Below are positions 1-6,801 of a stretch of 26,030 nt of DNA, one piece after another (positions within the stretch are counted from its first letter, which is position 1; every line of letters begins with the position of its first letter). A program made the position numbers and the translations under genes. Below the pieces are notes generated by a model. The model searched no databases and was not told the DNA's origin. It worked only from the letters and a program-made list of their open reading frames with translations. Source of the DNA: CAYZRJ01 sp964480825 (GTDB taxonomy: Bacteria; Patescibacteriota; WWE3; UBA101185; UBA10185). The stretch covers positions 1-26,030 of the forward strand of contig CAYZRJ010000005.1 of the NCBI GenBank assembly GCA_964480825.1. Direction: 5' to 3'.

Positions 1-1
1 T

Positions 2-190
2 TTTACACCTCTGTTTACAGGAATAGCTAGTATGCCTAGATATATGCTGGTTATATTTCCAATCTATATTTGCCTTGCTTTATTAGCCAAGAAGTCAGCT
101 AAAATCGGTTATCTACTGTTGTTTATATCCACTTTAACTCAAGGAATGATGTTGGTTTTCTGGACGAGCGGATTTGATCTACTAATGTAG
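2..190 (+). CDS. C-terminal end of integral membrane protein, possibly mannosyltransferase-like (partial, 5' end outside window)
   Basis: An open frame runs in from the left edge and ends at a TAG at 188-190, giving 62 visible residues. It is strongly hydrophobic, with two probable membrane helices. Near its start it carries a Ser-Met-Pro-Arg-Tyr motif followed by a Phe-Pro in the next helix. Such a Pro-Arg-Tyr plus Phe-Pro arrangement is found near the C-terminus of PIG-V and other polyprenol-phosphate-sugar dependent membrane mannosyltransferases, so a GT-C type glycosyltransferase is my best guess. Too little is present to see a catalytic motif. It converges on the prepilin gene, with only 4 nt between the two stop codons. 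Confidence 0.5.
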   Translation, partial: FTPLFTGIASMPRYMLVIFPIYICLALLAKKSAKIGYLLLFISTLTQGMMLVFWTSGFDLLM

Positions 191-194
191 GAAC

Positions 195-635
195 TCACGG
201 ACAATTATTATCGCCAACTACTGCAGTAGCACTACACTCCCTAATCTGTCCCCAAGTAGTTGTATATTTAAACTTTTTACCGGAATTTGCTGTGGTTATA
301 ATACCAATCTGGTCTCGCGTACTATTAACGTAATAAGTATAAACGGACCCCACGGGTTCGTTGTTTAACCAACCACCACGCAGATAATTGAATAAGTATG
401 GGTCACTTGTGCCACTTGGATATTTTCCTTCAACAGTACGGTAAGATTCAACCCCGGTGACAAGTTTTTCCATGTTAACGCGCATAATAGCATCATTCGT
501 ATTTTTTCTATGCTGAGAGTAGTTAATAACAGAAATCAAAGCGCCGGTCATCGTGCCAATTAGCGTTACGACAAGTAAAAGTTCCACTAGCGTGAATCCC
601 CGTTTTGAAAACGAAATCCGAAGATATTTAAGCAT
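195..635 (-). CDS. Type IV prepilin-like protein (pseudopilin)
   Basis: This 146-residue protein has a class III (type IV) prepilin signal: a short basic leader, then Gly13-Phe14-Thr-Leu-Val-Glu18, then a hydrophobic helix to about residue 36. In the family, the prepilin peptidase PilD cleaves after the Gly and methylates the Phe, and Glu at +5 orders subunit packing. The rest would be the surface-exposed globular head; two cysteines near the C-terminus (in the Arg-Glu-Cys and Asn-Asn-Cys-Pro segments) could form a disulfide loop as in many pilins. It stands alone, about 21 kb from the main pilus operon in this window. A -10 box lies 6 nt before the ATG with no Shine-Dalgarno, so the mRNA is probably leaderless. 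Whether it is major or minor pilin cannot be told. Confidence 0.85.
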   Translation of the reverse strand: MLKYLRISFSKRGFTLVELLLVVTLIGTMTGALISVINYSQHRKNTNDAIMRVNMEKLVTGVESYRTVEGKYPSGTSDPYLFNYLRGGWLNNEPVGSVYTYYVNSTRDQIGIITTANSGKKFKYTTTWGQIRECSATAVVGDNNCP

Positions 636-641
636 AAATCT

Positions 642-650
642 AGTGTAGCA
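642..650 (-). promoter_or_regulatory. Extended -10 promoter of the 195-635 prepilin gene
   Basis: Reading the minus strand, TGCTACACT is followed by 6 nt and then the ATG at 635. The TG-n-TAnnnT form is an extended -10 box, and the spacing puts +1 at or next to the start codon. No Shine-Dalgarno is present, which fits a leaderless message. Confidence 0.6.
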
Positions 651-665
651 CGCTAAAACCTAGTG

Positions 666-674
666 TGATAAGAT
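666..674 (+). promoter_or_regulatory. Extended -10 promoter of trigger factor-clpP
   Basis: TGATAAGAT at 666-674 is a TG-n-TAnnnT extended -10; 7 nt separate it from the ATG at 682. There is no Shine-Dalgarno, so a leaderless transcript is predicted. It is divergent from the prepilin promoter, about 15 bp away. Confidence 0.6.
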
Positions 675-681
675 ATCAGCC

Positions 682-1581
682 ATGAATGTTAAAGTAGAAA
701 ATCAACCCAAATCAACCATAAAAGTAACTGTAACCGTACCAAATATAAAAATTAAAGAAGCTTTCGAAAAAACGCTTGATGTAGCAGTTGAACAGACCCT
801 AGTCGAAGGATTTCGTAAAGGAAAAGCCCCAAGAGATATGGTTCGCGATCAAGTAGGTGTCTCTAAACTCTATGGCGATGTAATTAACGAAATTTTGCAA
901 ACATTTTACCCTCAGGCACTAAAAGAAAATCACATTGCCGCAATCGCGAATCCAAAAGTCGAGATAAAAGAATTTGATATAGAAAAAGATCTTGAGTTCA
1001 CCGCCACAGTCGCAGTAAAACCCGAAGTAAAAATAGGGAACTACAAAAAAAGCTTAAAAGATTATTACACAAAACGTGTCGAAGATACCAAAAAACAAAA
1101 TATCGCTGATGCAAAAGAAGGAGAAACTCCGGCAGTACCGCATGTTCACCTAAGCCCAAATGAGGTTATCGATATTTTAGTAAAAGAGGCTACACTCGAA
1201 GTATCCGATCTACTTATAGAGGATGAAACCGAAAGAATGATGGCAAGACTAGTTGACCAAGCCCAATCAATCAGTCTATCCATTGACCAATACCTAAAAG
1301 CCCAAAATAAAACATCCGAACAACTTAAAAAAGACTACGCCGCCATGGCAGAACGCAATTTAAAAGCTGAATTCGTGATGGGTAAACTTATTTCCGATAC
1401 AAAAGTTGAAGCCGACGACAAAGAAATTGAAGAAACAATAAAAGCGGCAGGATTTGAAGACACCGACAAACGTATGTCGGATCCGATTGAAAAATTTTAC
1501 GTAAAAAGCATACTACAAAAAAATAAATTATTATCTAATTTGATCGAAGAGATCGAGGGAGAAAATCATCATGACCACTAG
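682..1581 (+). CDS. tig: Trigger factor, short form lacking a PPIase domain
   Basis: Ribosome-associated chaperone that meets nascent chains at the exit tunnel. The ribosome-docking signature Gly43-Phe-Arg-Lys-Gly-Lys-Ala-Pro50 is intact within an N-terminal domain of about 115 residues. At 299 residues the protein is far shorter than the roughly 430 usual for the family: the FKBP-type peptidyl-prolyl isomerase domain expected after the N-domain is not visible, and the chain passes through a lysine-rich linker (about 120-150) into a helical C-terminal chaperone domain. The extreme C-terminus is histidine-rich (His-His-Asp-His). The start is fixed by the -10 box 7 nt upstream. The stop overlaps the clpP start by 11 bp, so the two are translationally linked, a classical tig-clpP pair. 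Confidence 0.9.
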   Translation: MNVKVENQPKSTIKVTVTVPNIKIKEAFEKTLDVAVEQTLVEGFRKGKAPRDMVRDQVGVSKLYGDVINEILQTFYPQALKENHIAAIANPKVEIKEFDIEKDLEFTATVAVKPEVKIGNYKKSLKDYYTKRVEDTKKQNIADAKEGETPAVPHVHLSPNEVIDILVKEATLEVSDLLIEDETERMMARLVDQAQSISLSIDQYLKAQNKTSEQLKKDYAAMAERNLKAEFVMGKLISDTKVEADDKEIEETIKAAGFEDTDKRMSDPIEKFYVKSILQKNKLLSNLIEEIEGENHHDH

Positions 1582-2191
1582 AAAAAACGATACATTAGTT
1601 CCGATAGTAGTCGAAAAAGAAGCTGGCGGATACGAGAGATCGTATGATATTTATTCGCGTTTACTCAAGGACTTTATTGTCTTTGTTACAGGCCCCGTCG
1701 AAATGGGGATGGCCAATACATTTATTGCGCAGATGCTATTTTTAGAAAGCCAAGATCCTAATCGGGATATTTCTATTTATATCAACTCGCCGGGCGGAGA
1801 GGTTTACTCGGGAACGGCAATGTACGACACCATAAAGCACGTTAAAAACGATGTTGTTACTATAAACGTCGGTTTAGCTGCCTCTGCCGCGTCGCTATTA
1901 TTAGCCGCGGGAACTCCGGGTAAAAGATTTGCATTGCCGAACTCTTACTCATTGATTCATCAGCCACTAACCGGAGGAATTTCCGGACAAGCAACTGATG
2001 TTGAAATTGAAGCTAAACATATGGTTAAGCTTAAACACCAGTTTGCTCAAATTATCGCTGATTGCACCAAAAAAACACTGGAGCAAACATTAAAAGACAT
2101 GGATCGCGATTACTGGATGACAGCGCAAGAAACAAAAGATTACGGTTTGATCGACGGTATAATGCTTCCAAAGAAAAAAGGCAGAAAGTAA
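1571..2191 (+). CDS. clpP: ATP-dependent Clp protease proteolytic subunit
   Basis: Serine peptidase that forms the double-heptamer degradation chamber fed by ClpX or ClpA/C-type unfoldases. The catalytic triad can be placed by alignment with E. coli ClpP: Ser105 in Gly-Leu-Ala-Ala-Ser, His130 in Ile-His-Gln-Pro-Leu, and Asp180 in Asp-Arg-Asp-Tyr-Trp. The Ser-to-His spacing of 25 matches the family. The Ser-Pro-Gly-Gly oxyanion segment is at 73-76. The length of 206 residues is normal; the lysine-rich tail (Pro-Lys-Lys-Lys-Gly-Arg-Lys) is slightly unusual. The ATG lies inside the last codons of trigger factor (11-bp overlap), with no Shine-Dalgarno evident, so coupled translation is likely. 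No clpX or lon gene is adjacent in this window. Confidence 0.95.
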   Translation: MTTRKNDTLVPIVVEKEAGGYERSYDIYSRLLKDFIVFVTGPVEMGMANTFIAQMLFLESQDPNRDISIYINSPGGEVYSGTAMYDTIKHVKNDVVTINVGLAASAASLLLAAGTPGKRFALPNSYSLIHQPLTGGISGQATDVEIEAKHMVKLKHQFAQIIADCTKKTLEQTLKDMDRDYWMTAQETKDYGLIDGIMLPKKKGRK

Positions 2192-2231
2192 CCTCCGCCC
2201 CTCCCCGAGCTTTACACAAAACGACAGAAAA

Positions 2232-2260
2232 TTGACTTACGGCCTATAAGCTTGTAATAT
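2232..2260 (+). promoter_or_regulatory. Canonical sigma-70-type promoter for the 2294 gene
   Basis: TTGACT (2232-2237) and TAATAT (2255-2260) are separated by exactly 17 bp, the cleanest -35/-10 pair in the window. It gives a leader of roughly 27 nt that contains the Shine-Dalgarno AGGAGA at 2279-2284, 9 nt before the ATG. Confidence 0.7.
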
Positions 2261-2293
2261 TTTGGCAACCAACAAACCAGGAGAGATTAAATC

Positions 2294-2836
2294 ATGACCA
2301 CTATTACGTTAGGTGCCAGAGTAAGATTAGTGTCTTTGGTGACAGAAGATATGTTAAAAGGCATGACCGTCGACAATCAGCAATCTTTTAATTACTACAA
2401 TTATAAGATCTTAAGGGCTGCAGAAATACACGGATTGCTGTCTGATCCGATAATCGGAACAGAAGGCGTTGTTTGCTCACCTTTTACAGACAGGATGATG
2501 ACCTTTGAATTTGTCAGCAAGACTACAAACAGGGCGATCCAGCTTTATCTGCCGACCGCCTGTTTTGCACGCGTTTTCGAGTTCAAAGTCGGACAACAGG
2601 TTTTATTTGCAAGGCGAGCAACCGGTAATATGACCTCAGGACAGATGCCGGAATACAAAGCTAAACTTTATAACGATGACGCTGACAAAAGGGGACTGAT
2701 TTTTGGTAAGTCTAAGGGTGTCGTTACGAGAGTTACGCCAAGAAACGAACTAATCTACGTCAGATTTGAAGATGAGCAAGAAACGTACTTTCCTCACCAA
2801 TGCTTTGACTTGATTCTAGAGATGATCGATGATTAA
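2294..2836 (+). CDS. Orphan protein with two tandem SH3/KOW-like repeats (unknown function)
   Basis: I do not recognise this 180-residue soluble protein. It appears to be an internal duplication. Residues 6-14, 54-60, 71-74 and 84-91 (Leu-Gly-Ala-Arg-Val; Gly-Val-Val; Phe-Glu-Phe-Val; Leu-Tyr-Leu-Pro-Thr-Ala-Cys-Phe) match in order 99-107, 137-144, 156-160 and 164-171 (Val-Gly-Gln-Gln-Val; Gly-Val-Val; Val-Arg-Phe-Glu-Asp; Thr-Tyr-Phe-Pro-His-Gln-Cys-Phe). The short-strand, Gly-Val-Val-rich pattern suggests a small beta barrel of the SH3/KOW kind; that is inference. The gene is a self-contained unit with a full -35/-10 promoter, a Shine-Dalgarno (AGGAGA, spacing 9) and its own hairpin terminator, unlike the leaderless genes around it. 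No signal peptide or membrane helix is seen. Confidence 0.7.
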   Translation: MTTITLGARVRLVSLVTEDMLKGMTVDNQQSFNYYNYKILRAAEIHGLLSDPIIGTEGVVCSPFTDRMMTFEFVSKTTNRAIQLYLPTACFARVFEFKVGQQVLFARRATGNMTSGQMPEYKAKLYNDDADKRGLIFGKSKGVVTRVTPRNELIYVRFEDEQETYFPHQCFDLILEMIDD

Positions 2837-2841
2837 TTAAT

Positions 2842-2879
2842 ATCCTCGACAGTTTAAACGACCGTCGGGGATAATTTTT
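2842..2879 (+). terminator. Rho-independent terminator after the 2294 gene
   Basis: Arms 2842-2850 and 2864-2872 pair over 9 bp with one T-G wobble, enclosing a 13-nt loop, and are followed by five T's at 2875-2879. It sits 6 nt past the stop codon of the 2294-2836 gene. Confidence 0.8.
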
Positions 2880-2905
2880 GTATAAACGAACTCGTATTGT
2901 ATACT
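2878..2905 (+). promoter_or_regulatory. Probable promoter of tRNA-Val (and the peptidase gene)
   Basis: TATACT at 2900-2905 is a good -10. TTGTAT at 2878-2883 is a weak -35 candidate 16 bp upstream, overlapping the T-run of the preceding terminator. Transcription would begin near 2912, giving a pre-tRNA leader of roughly 30 nt. Confidence 0.4.
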
Positions 2906-2940
2906 AGGCATACTTGTCCAATAGCTAGGTGCGTACATAA

Positions 2941-3017
2941 GGGATCTTAGCTCAGCTGGTTAGAGCGTTGCATTGACATTGCAGAGGTCACAGGTTCGAG
3001 TCCTGTAGGTCCCACCA
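2941..3017 (+). tRNA. tRNA-Val(GAC), CCA encoded
   Basis: A full cloverleaf can be folded. The acceptor stem GGGATCT/AGGTCCC has one T-G pair. The D stem is GCTC/GAGC. The anticodon stem TTGCA/TGCAG encloses the loop TTGACAT, with anticodon GAC at 2975-2977. The T stem is ACAGG/CCTGT with loop TTCGAGT. A discriminator A (3014) and an encoded CCA (3015-3017) complete it. Anticodon GAC reads valine codons GUC and GUU. The next coding sequence starts only 14 nt after the CCA with no promoter of its own visible, so a joint tRNA-mRNA transcript is likely. Confidence 0.95.
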
Positions 3018-3031
3018 AAGAATTTATATCT

Positions 3032-3394
3032 GTGAGAAAACACTATCTCCTAAACAAATCCCAAGCCCGAAAAATAATAATTGAGAGAGCACGATTTTTT
3101 GCCGATCTATACAATGTCAGACCAAAACGCATTGCGATAAAAAATACAAAGACTCGTTGGGGGAGTTGTTCAAAACTTGGGAACCTAAACTTTAACTATA
3201 AATTAATTTTTTTACCCGGTAAACTAATGGATTACGTCATTATTCACGAAGTTTGCCATTTAATAGAGTTTAACCACTCAAAAAAGTTTTGGGCGCAGGT
3301 AGCGCAAACGATCCCACATTACAAATTAATAATAAAAAAGATGCGGGGTGTAAACCTTGCAACTCTTGATCGTGAAAAAACTGCTATCATTTAA
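3032..3394 (+). CDS. YgjP-like (DUF45/SprT-like) zinc metallopeptidase
   Basis: A 120-residue protein with the hallmarks of the YgjP/DUF45 metallopeptidase family. It has Trp43-Gly-Ser-Cys-Ser followed by the Gly-Asn-Leu-Asn-Phe-Asn strand, then His72-Glu73-Val-Cys-His76, with a third ligand His82 in Asn-His-Ser-Lys-Lys-Phe-Trp. The HExxH histidines and His82 would bind zinc and Glu73 would be the catalytic base. It is shorter than full-length YgjP, covering mainly the catalytic C-terminal part. The substrate is unknown. The start is GTG at 3032, 14 nt after the tRNA CCA end and without Shine-Dalgarno; no upstream in-frame ATG exists outside the tRNA. The stop codon overlaps the promoter of the next gene. 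Confidence 0.8.
   Translation: MRKHYLLNKSQARKIIIERARFFADLYNVRPKRIAIKNTKTRWGSCSKLGNLNFNYKLIFLPGKLMDYVIIHEVCHLIEFNHSKKFWAQVAQTIPHYKLIIKKMRGVNLATLDREKTAII
3382..3390 (+). promoter_or_regulatory. Extended -10 promoter of the 3399 membrane-protein gene
   Basis: TGCTATCAT at 3382-3390 lies inside the last codons of the peptidase gene. After 8 nt comes ATG 3399. This supports ATG 3399 over the upstream in-frame TTG at 3357 and predicts a leaderless message. Confidence 0.6.
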
Positions 3395-3398
3395 TAAC

Positions 3399-4205
3399 AT
3401 GAATCGTGTATATATAAAAATCGGCATACTTTCTCTACTATTGTTTGTCACGTCCTACTATTTGACCGATCTAGTTTTTGTTCCAATAAAAACACACAAT
3501 TACTTCGGTGTTACCCTTGAATATTCCTTAAAAATAATCGTGTTGATGCTGGCTGAAACATATTTATTCTCGCTATCCGTCGGAATCTGGGGAAACTGGA
3601 AAAAACACCTTATTGTCGCGCTTCCGCCAATGATCGGAATAACCGTCGTTACCGCGCAAATAAACTTATTTTATGGAATCACCATTCCGGCGATATTATT
3701 TGTTCTACTGTGCATAGATATTGCAAAATCAAATCGCCTAAAAAATACATTGATGATCTTTAAACCGGGTTATATATTCGGTCTATCGACGGGAGGATTA
3801 CTATTTATATTTAGCGTCATGGGGGGTTTAATGGTAATACTTTCTTCGCCGAACCTGCCAAACATTGACCTCGGAAAAAGTCTTTCCACAATCGTAGAAC
3901 CGCAGATTCGAAAAATAGTTAGTAGCCAGGTGCAGGGATTGCCACCTGCTATCGCACAAGGTTACATGGATAACATGAGCTTTAGTGCGTTAATCGAATC
4001 GCAAATTAATAACTTTATTACACCGTATAAAAACTTTTTGCATCCGATTTTAGCGGTTTTGATGTTTTTGCTTTTCCAATTTTACGCAAGTATTGCCAAG
4101 ATTATATTTTCAATTACTATCGGACCGCTATTTATTATAGCGAAAAAACTAAAATTTTTTCACGTTGAAATAGTTACGGTTGAAAAAGAAGTATTAAAAT
4201 TTTGA
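3399..4205 (+). CDS. Polytopic membrane protein of unknown function
   Basis: A 268-residue protein that I do not recognise. Hydrophobic segments at roughly residues 8-26, 43-65, 73-92, 95-110, 125-150 and 215-250 (counted from ATG 3399) suggest five to seven membrane helices. A polar stretch around 155-210 separates the last helices and may form a soluble loop outside the bilayer. No catalytic motif is evident. I choose ATG 3399 because an extended -10 box ends 8 nt before it; a longer in-frame start (TTG 3357) would overlap the peptidase gene by 38 bp and lie upstream of that promoter. It converges with truB, the two stops lying 8 nt apart with no obvious terminator hairpin. Confidence 0.65.
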   Translation: MNRVYIKIGILSLLLFVTSYYLTDLVFVPIKTHNYFGVTLEYSLKIIVLMLAETYLFSLSVGIWGNWKKHLIVALPPMIGITVVTAQINLFYGITIPAILFVLLCIDIAKSNRLKNTLMIFKPGYIFGLSTGGLLFIFSVMGGLMVILSSPNLPNIDLGKSLSTIVEPQIRKIVSSQVQGLPPAIAQGYMDNMSFSALIESQINNFITPYKNFLHPILAVLMFLLFQFYASIAKIIFSITIGPLFIIAKKLKFFHVEIVTVEKEVLKF

Positions 4206-4213
4206 CGAAACTT

Positions 4214-4909
4214 TTAGAGTACTCTCGACACGTAAGTTATGTTATCCATCGGTAACGCGTTTTCTATAGAATAATTCCCAACTTTGACACGCAGAAGTTT
4301 AGTTAAAACCGCGCCGCAATCAAGATCGTTTCCAAAGTCTCGGGCTAAAGCCCGGACATAAGTTCCATGAGAACAAGTAACTTTAATAGCGGCAAACGGT
4401 AGTTTATTGACACCGTCTTCGCACTCAATCTCGTGCTCACCAAACTTTATTACTTTGATTTCGTCGATTTTTACTTTCTTCGTTAACGGTTTTTCACTTT
4501 TAATTTCAATTCCTTTGCGCGCCAATTCGTACATTGGAACACCGTAAATCTTTTTAGCAGAGTAATCAGGAATAAGTTGTTCGAACTCACCTATATATTT
4601 AGTAAAAAATGCCGGTAATTTTTTTTTTAACTCGGCTACAGAAATGATTTGCCTCACTTTTGGCTTCATTTCTAAATCCAAGGTAGGGGATTGAGCGCCA
4701 AAAGTAATTTCGGATTCGTAAACTTTTGTTTGAACCATGATTTCATCTTGTTTTTTAGTATCCTCTCCGGTTAAAACAACTAAAACACCTTCAGCTAAGG
4801 GGTCAAGCGTACCAGCGTGACCTACAGCTTTTATATTTAATTGTTTTCTAACTTTGGCGACTACGTCAAAGCTGGTGAAACCTTTGGGCTTATAGATATT
4901 TAAAATCAT
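4214..4909 (-). CDS. truB: tRNA pseudouridine(55) synthase, short form
   Basis: Isomerises U55 to pseudouridine in the T loop of tRNAs. The N-terminal Ile-Tyr-Lys-Pro-Lys-Gly-Phe-Thr-Ser motif and the catalytic signature Gly30-His-Ala-Gly-Thr-Leu-Asp36-Pro are intact, Asp36 being the nucleophile. The later motif Thr-Tyr-Val-Arg-Ala-Leu-Ala-Arg-Asp-Phe-Gly (near residue 190) is also typical. At 231 residues it ends soon after the catalytic core, whereas E. coli TruB has about 314 residues with a C-terminal PUA domain, which I do not see here. Upstream, a TATACT lies 3 nt and a TAATAC 12 nt before the ATG, so the exact promoter is unclear, and no Shine-Dalgarno is visible. It is divergent from thrS. 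Confidence 0.92.
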   Translation of the reverse strand: MILNIYKPKGFTSFDVVAKVRKQLNIKAVGHAGTLDPLAEGVLVVLTGEDTKKQDEIMVQTKVYESEITFGAQSPTLDLEMKPKVRQIISVAELKKKLPAFFTKYIGEFEQLIPDYSAKKIYGVPMYELARKGIEIKSEKPLTKKVKIDEIKVIKFGEHEIECEDGVNKLPFAAIKVTCSHGTYVRALARDFGNDLDCGAVLTKLLRVKVGNYSIENALPMDNITYVSRVL

Positions 4910-4956
4910 TTTAGTATAATGGTATTAGAGTCTACCATAATTGGTCGGCTATGAAG

Positions 4957-4962
4957 TACTAT
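4957..4962 (+). promoter_or_regulatory. -10 box of the thrS operon
   Basis: TACTAT at 4957-4962 is followed by 7 nt and ATG 4970. There is no TG extension and no Shine-Dalgarno. The position matches the leaderless pattern of the other unit-leading genes. Confidence 0.5.
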
Positions 4963-4969
4963 AAACAAA

Positions 4970-6772
4970 ATGACAAACAAGAAAAAAGTGCTAGAACAAC
5001 TAAAAGATGACCCGTTAATGCCGCTAAGACATACGGCAGAACACGTACTACACACAGCGATGCAAGAACTATATCCTAACCTTAAAAAGGCAATGGGACC
5101 TCCAATTGAAAATGGTTTTTATTTTGACTTTGATGAAGAAACACGTGTATCTCAAGAAGATTTTCCTAAAATCGAGGCTGTAATGCAGGATATAATTAAA
5201 CAAGATTTGCATGTGACTAGACACGATTACAAAATGGAAGAAGCTCGAAAGATTTGGGCAAACAATATTTATAAATTATCTTGGCTCGACGAAATCGCGG
5301 GACGAGAAGAAGCTGTAACTGCTTACTCGATCGGTGAAAAAGGTGACAAACATTACGATTTAGACCTTTGTGCCGGTCCACACGTTCAAAGTACAGGAAA
5401 AATAAAAGCCTTTAAACTACTAAGCGTTGCCGGAGCATATTGGAAGGGTGACGAAAAAAATAAGATGCTTCAACGAATTTACGCAACGGCTTTTGCTAAT
5501 CAAAACGACTTGGATGAGTATCTGTTTAGACTGGAAGAGGCTAAAAAGCGTGACCACAGAAAATTAGGTAAAGAACTGGACTTATTTGTAATCTCAGACG
5601 ATGTAGGACCAGGCTTAATCTTGTGGACTCCAAACGGAACAATAATAAAAGATGAGCTTGAAAATTGGGCAAAAGAAACCGAAGCAAATGAAGGCTACAA
5701 GCGGGTTTCAACTCCTCATATTGCAAAGCATACTTTGTTTGAAATTTCGGGTCATTTACCTTACTACAAAGACGATATGTATGCTCCGATGATAATTGAC
5801 GACGAAGAATACTATCTAAAAGGCATGAACTGTCCTCATCACCACATGATTTATAAATCCTCACCACGATCTTACCGCGACTTACCGCTAAGATACGCAG
5901 AATACGGAATGGTTTATCGCTTTGAGCAGTCGGGAACTTTATTTGGTTTAATGAGAGTTCGGTCTATCTGCCAAAACGATGCGCACATTTACTGCACATA
6001 CGAGCAGGCGGTGGATGAGTTTGTAAAAACTATGGAGTTATACGACTATTATTATCAAACTTTGGGCATTCCAAAAGATAATTATTACGCGGTAATAGGC
6101 CTTCCGAGTGAACAAAAAAGAGATAAATATCACGGCGACAAAAAAACGTGGGATTTAGCCGAAAAAATGACCCGAGAAGCAGTTGAGCGGTTTGGTATCA
6201 AGTACAAAGAAGATGTTGGCGGAGCAGCCTTTTACGGGCCTAAAATCGACATATTTATTAAGTCCTCCATAGGCAGGGAGTACGCCATATCGACATGCCA
6301 GCTAGATTTGTTTATGCCTTCAAGATTTGGTCTGGAATACACCGACAACGAAGGCAACAAAAAACCTATTGCTGTTATTCACCGAGCACCTTTGGGCTCA
6401 CACGAGCGTTTTATAGGGTTTTTGATCGAAAACTTCGCGGGAGCTTTTCCGGTTTGGTTGTCGCCGGTACAGGCAACTGTAATACCGATAGGCGAAAGGC
6501 ACGCAGAATACGCTACTAAAGTAGCAGATAAGCTTAAAAAGGCTAAAATTAGAGTAGAGGTCGATGACCGAGACGAGACTATGCAGGCTAAAATCCGCGA
6601 CGCACAGATGAAAAAGGTTCCTTATATGCTAATAGTAGGGGACAGAGAAATGTCGGCAGAACAAGCAAGCGTACGTTTGCGCAACGGTGAAGATATGAAA
6701 TCAAAGTCAGTGGACGAAATTATATCTAAGGTAGACACAATTAGATTGACCAAAAGCCTTAATTTATGGTAA
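4970..6772 (+). CDS. thrS: Threonyl-tRNA synthetase lacking the TGS domain
   Basis: Charges tRNA-Thr. The chain begins almost directly with the editing domain (His21-Thr-Ala-Glu-His25 and Cys134-Ala-Gly-Pro-His-Val139), so the N-terminal TGS domain of about 60 residues is absent, giving 600 residues against 642 in E. coli. The class II catalytic core has zinc ligands by alignment at Cys288 (Met-Asn-Cys-Pro-His-His), His339 (Asp-Ala-His-Ile-Tyr-Cys) and His471 (Ile-His-Arg-Ala-Pro). Motif 2 (Met-Arg-Val-Arg) is present, but the usual Leu-His-Gly-Leu reads Leu-Phe-Gly-Leu, and Gly-Phe-Thr-Gln reads Ser-Ile-Cys-Gln. A C-terminal anticodon-binding domain follows residue 495. It heads the conserved thrS-infC-rpmI-rplT-pheS-pheT order. 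Confidence 0.96.
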   Translation: MTNKKKVLEQLKDDPLMPLRHTAEHVLHTAMQELYPNLKKAMGPPIENGFYFDFDEETRVSQEDFPKIEAVMQDIIKQDLHVTRHDYKMEEARKIWANNIYKLSWLDEIAGREEAVTAYSIGEKGDKHYDLDLCAGPHVQSTGKIKAFKLLSVAGAYWKGDEKNKMLQRIYATAFANQNDLDEYLFRLEEAKKRDHRKLGKELDLFVISDDVGPGLILWTPNGTIIKDELENWAKETEANEGYKRVSTPHIAKHTLFEISGHLPYYKDDMYAPMIIDDEEYYLKGMNCPHHHMIYKSSPRSYRDLPLRYAEYGMVYRFEQSGTLFGLMRVRSICQNDAHIYCTYEQAVDEFVKTMELYDYYYQTLGIPKDNYYAVIGLPSEQKRDKYHGDKKTWDLAEKMTREAVERFGIKYKEDVGGAAFYGPKIDIFIKSSIGREYAISTCQLDLFMPSRFGLEYTDNEGNKKPIAVIHRAPLGSHERFIGFLIENFAGAFPVWLSPVQATVIPIGERHAEYATKVADKLKKAKIRVEVDDRDETMQAKIRDAQMKKVPYMLIVGDREMSAEQASVRLRNGEDMKSKSVDEIISKVDTIRLTKSLNLW

Positions 6773-6786
6773 ATTACTCAGGTTCG

Positions 6787-6792
6787 AGGAGG
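6787..6792 (+). promoter_or_regulatory. Perfect Shine-Dalgarno (AGGAGG) of infC
   Basis: AGGAGG at 6787-6792, flanked as GAGGAGGA, lies 15 nt after the thrS stop and 9 nt before an in-frame ATA (6802). It is the strongest Shine-Dalgarno match noticed in the window and is inside the open frame if ATG 6766 is taken as start, which argues for the ATA start. Confidence 0.6.
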
Positions 6793-6801
6793 ACACCAGC
6801 T

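Noticed and set aside
3357..3398. N-terminal extension of the 3399 membrane protein from TTG 3357
   Set aside because: It overlaps the peptidase gene and would start upstream of the extended -10 box that fits ATG 3399.
4915..4920. TATAAT on the plus strand between truB and thrS
   Set aside because: It is a perfect -10 hexamer but lies 49 nt before thrS, which has a better-placed TACTAT; a second thrS promoter cannot be excluded.
6295..6519. Open frame of 74 codons inside thrS
   Set aside because: It lies entirely within a well-supported synthetase gene in another frame and has no family-like features or start signals.
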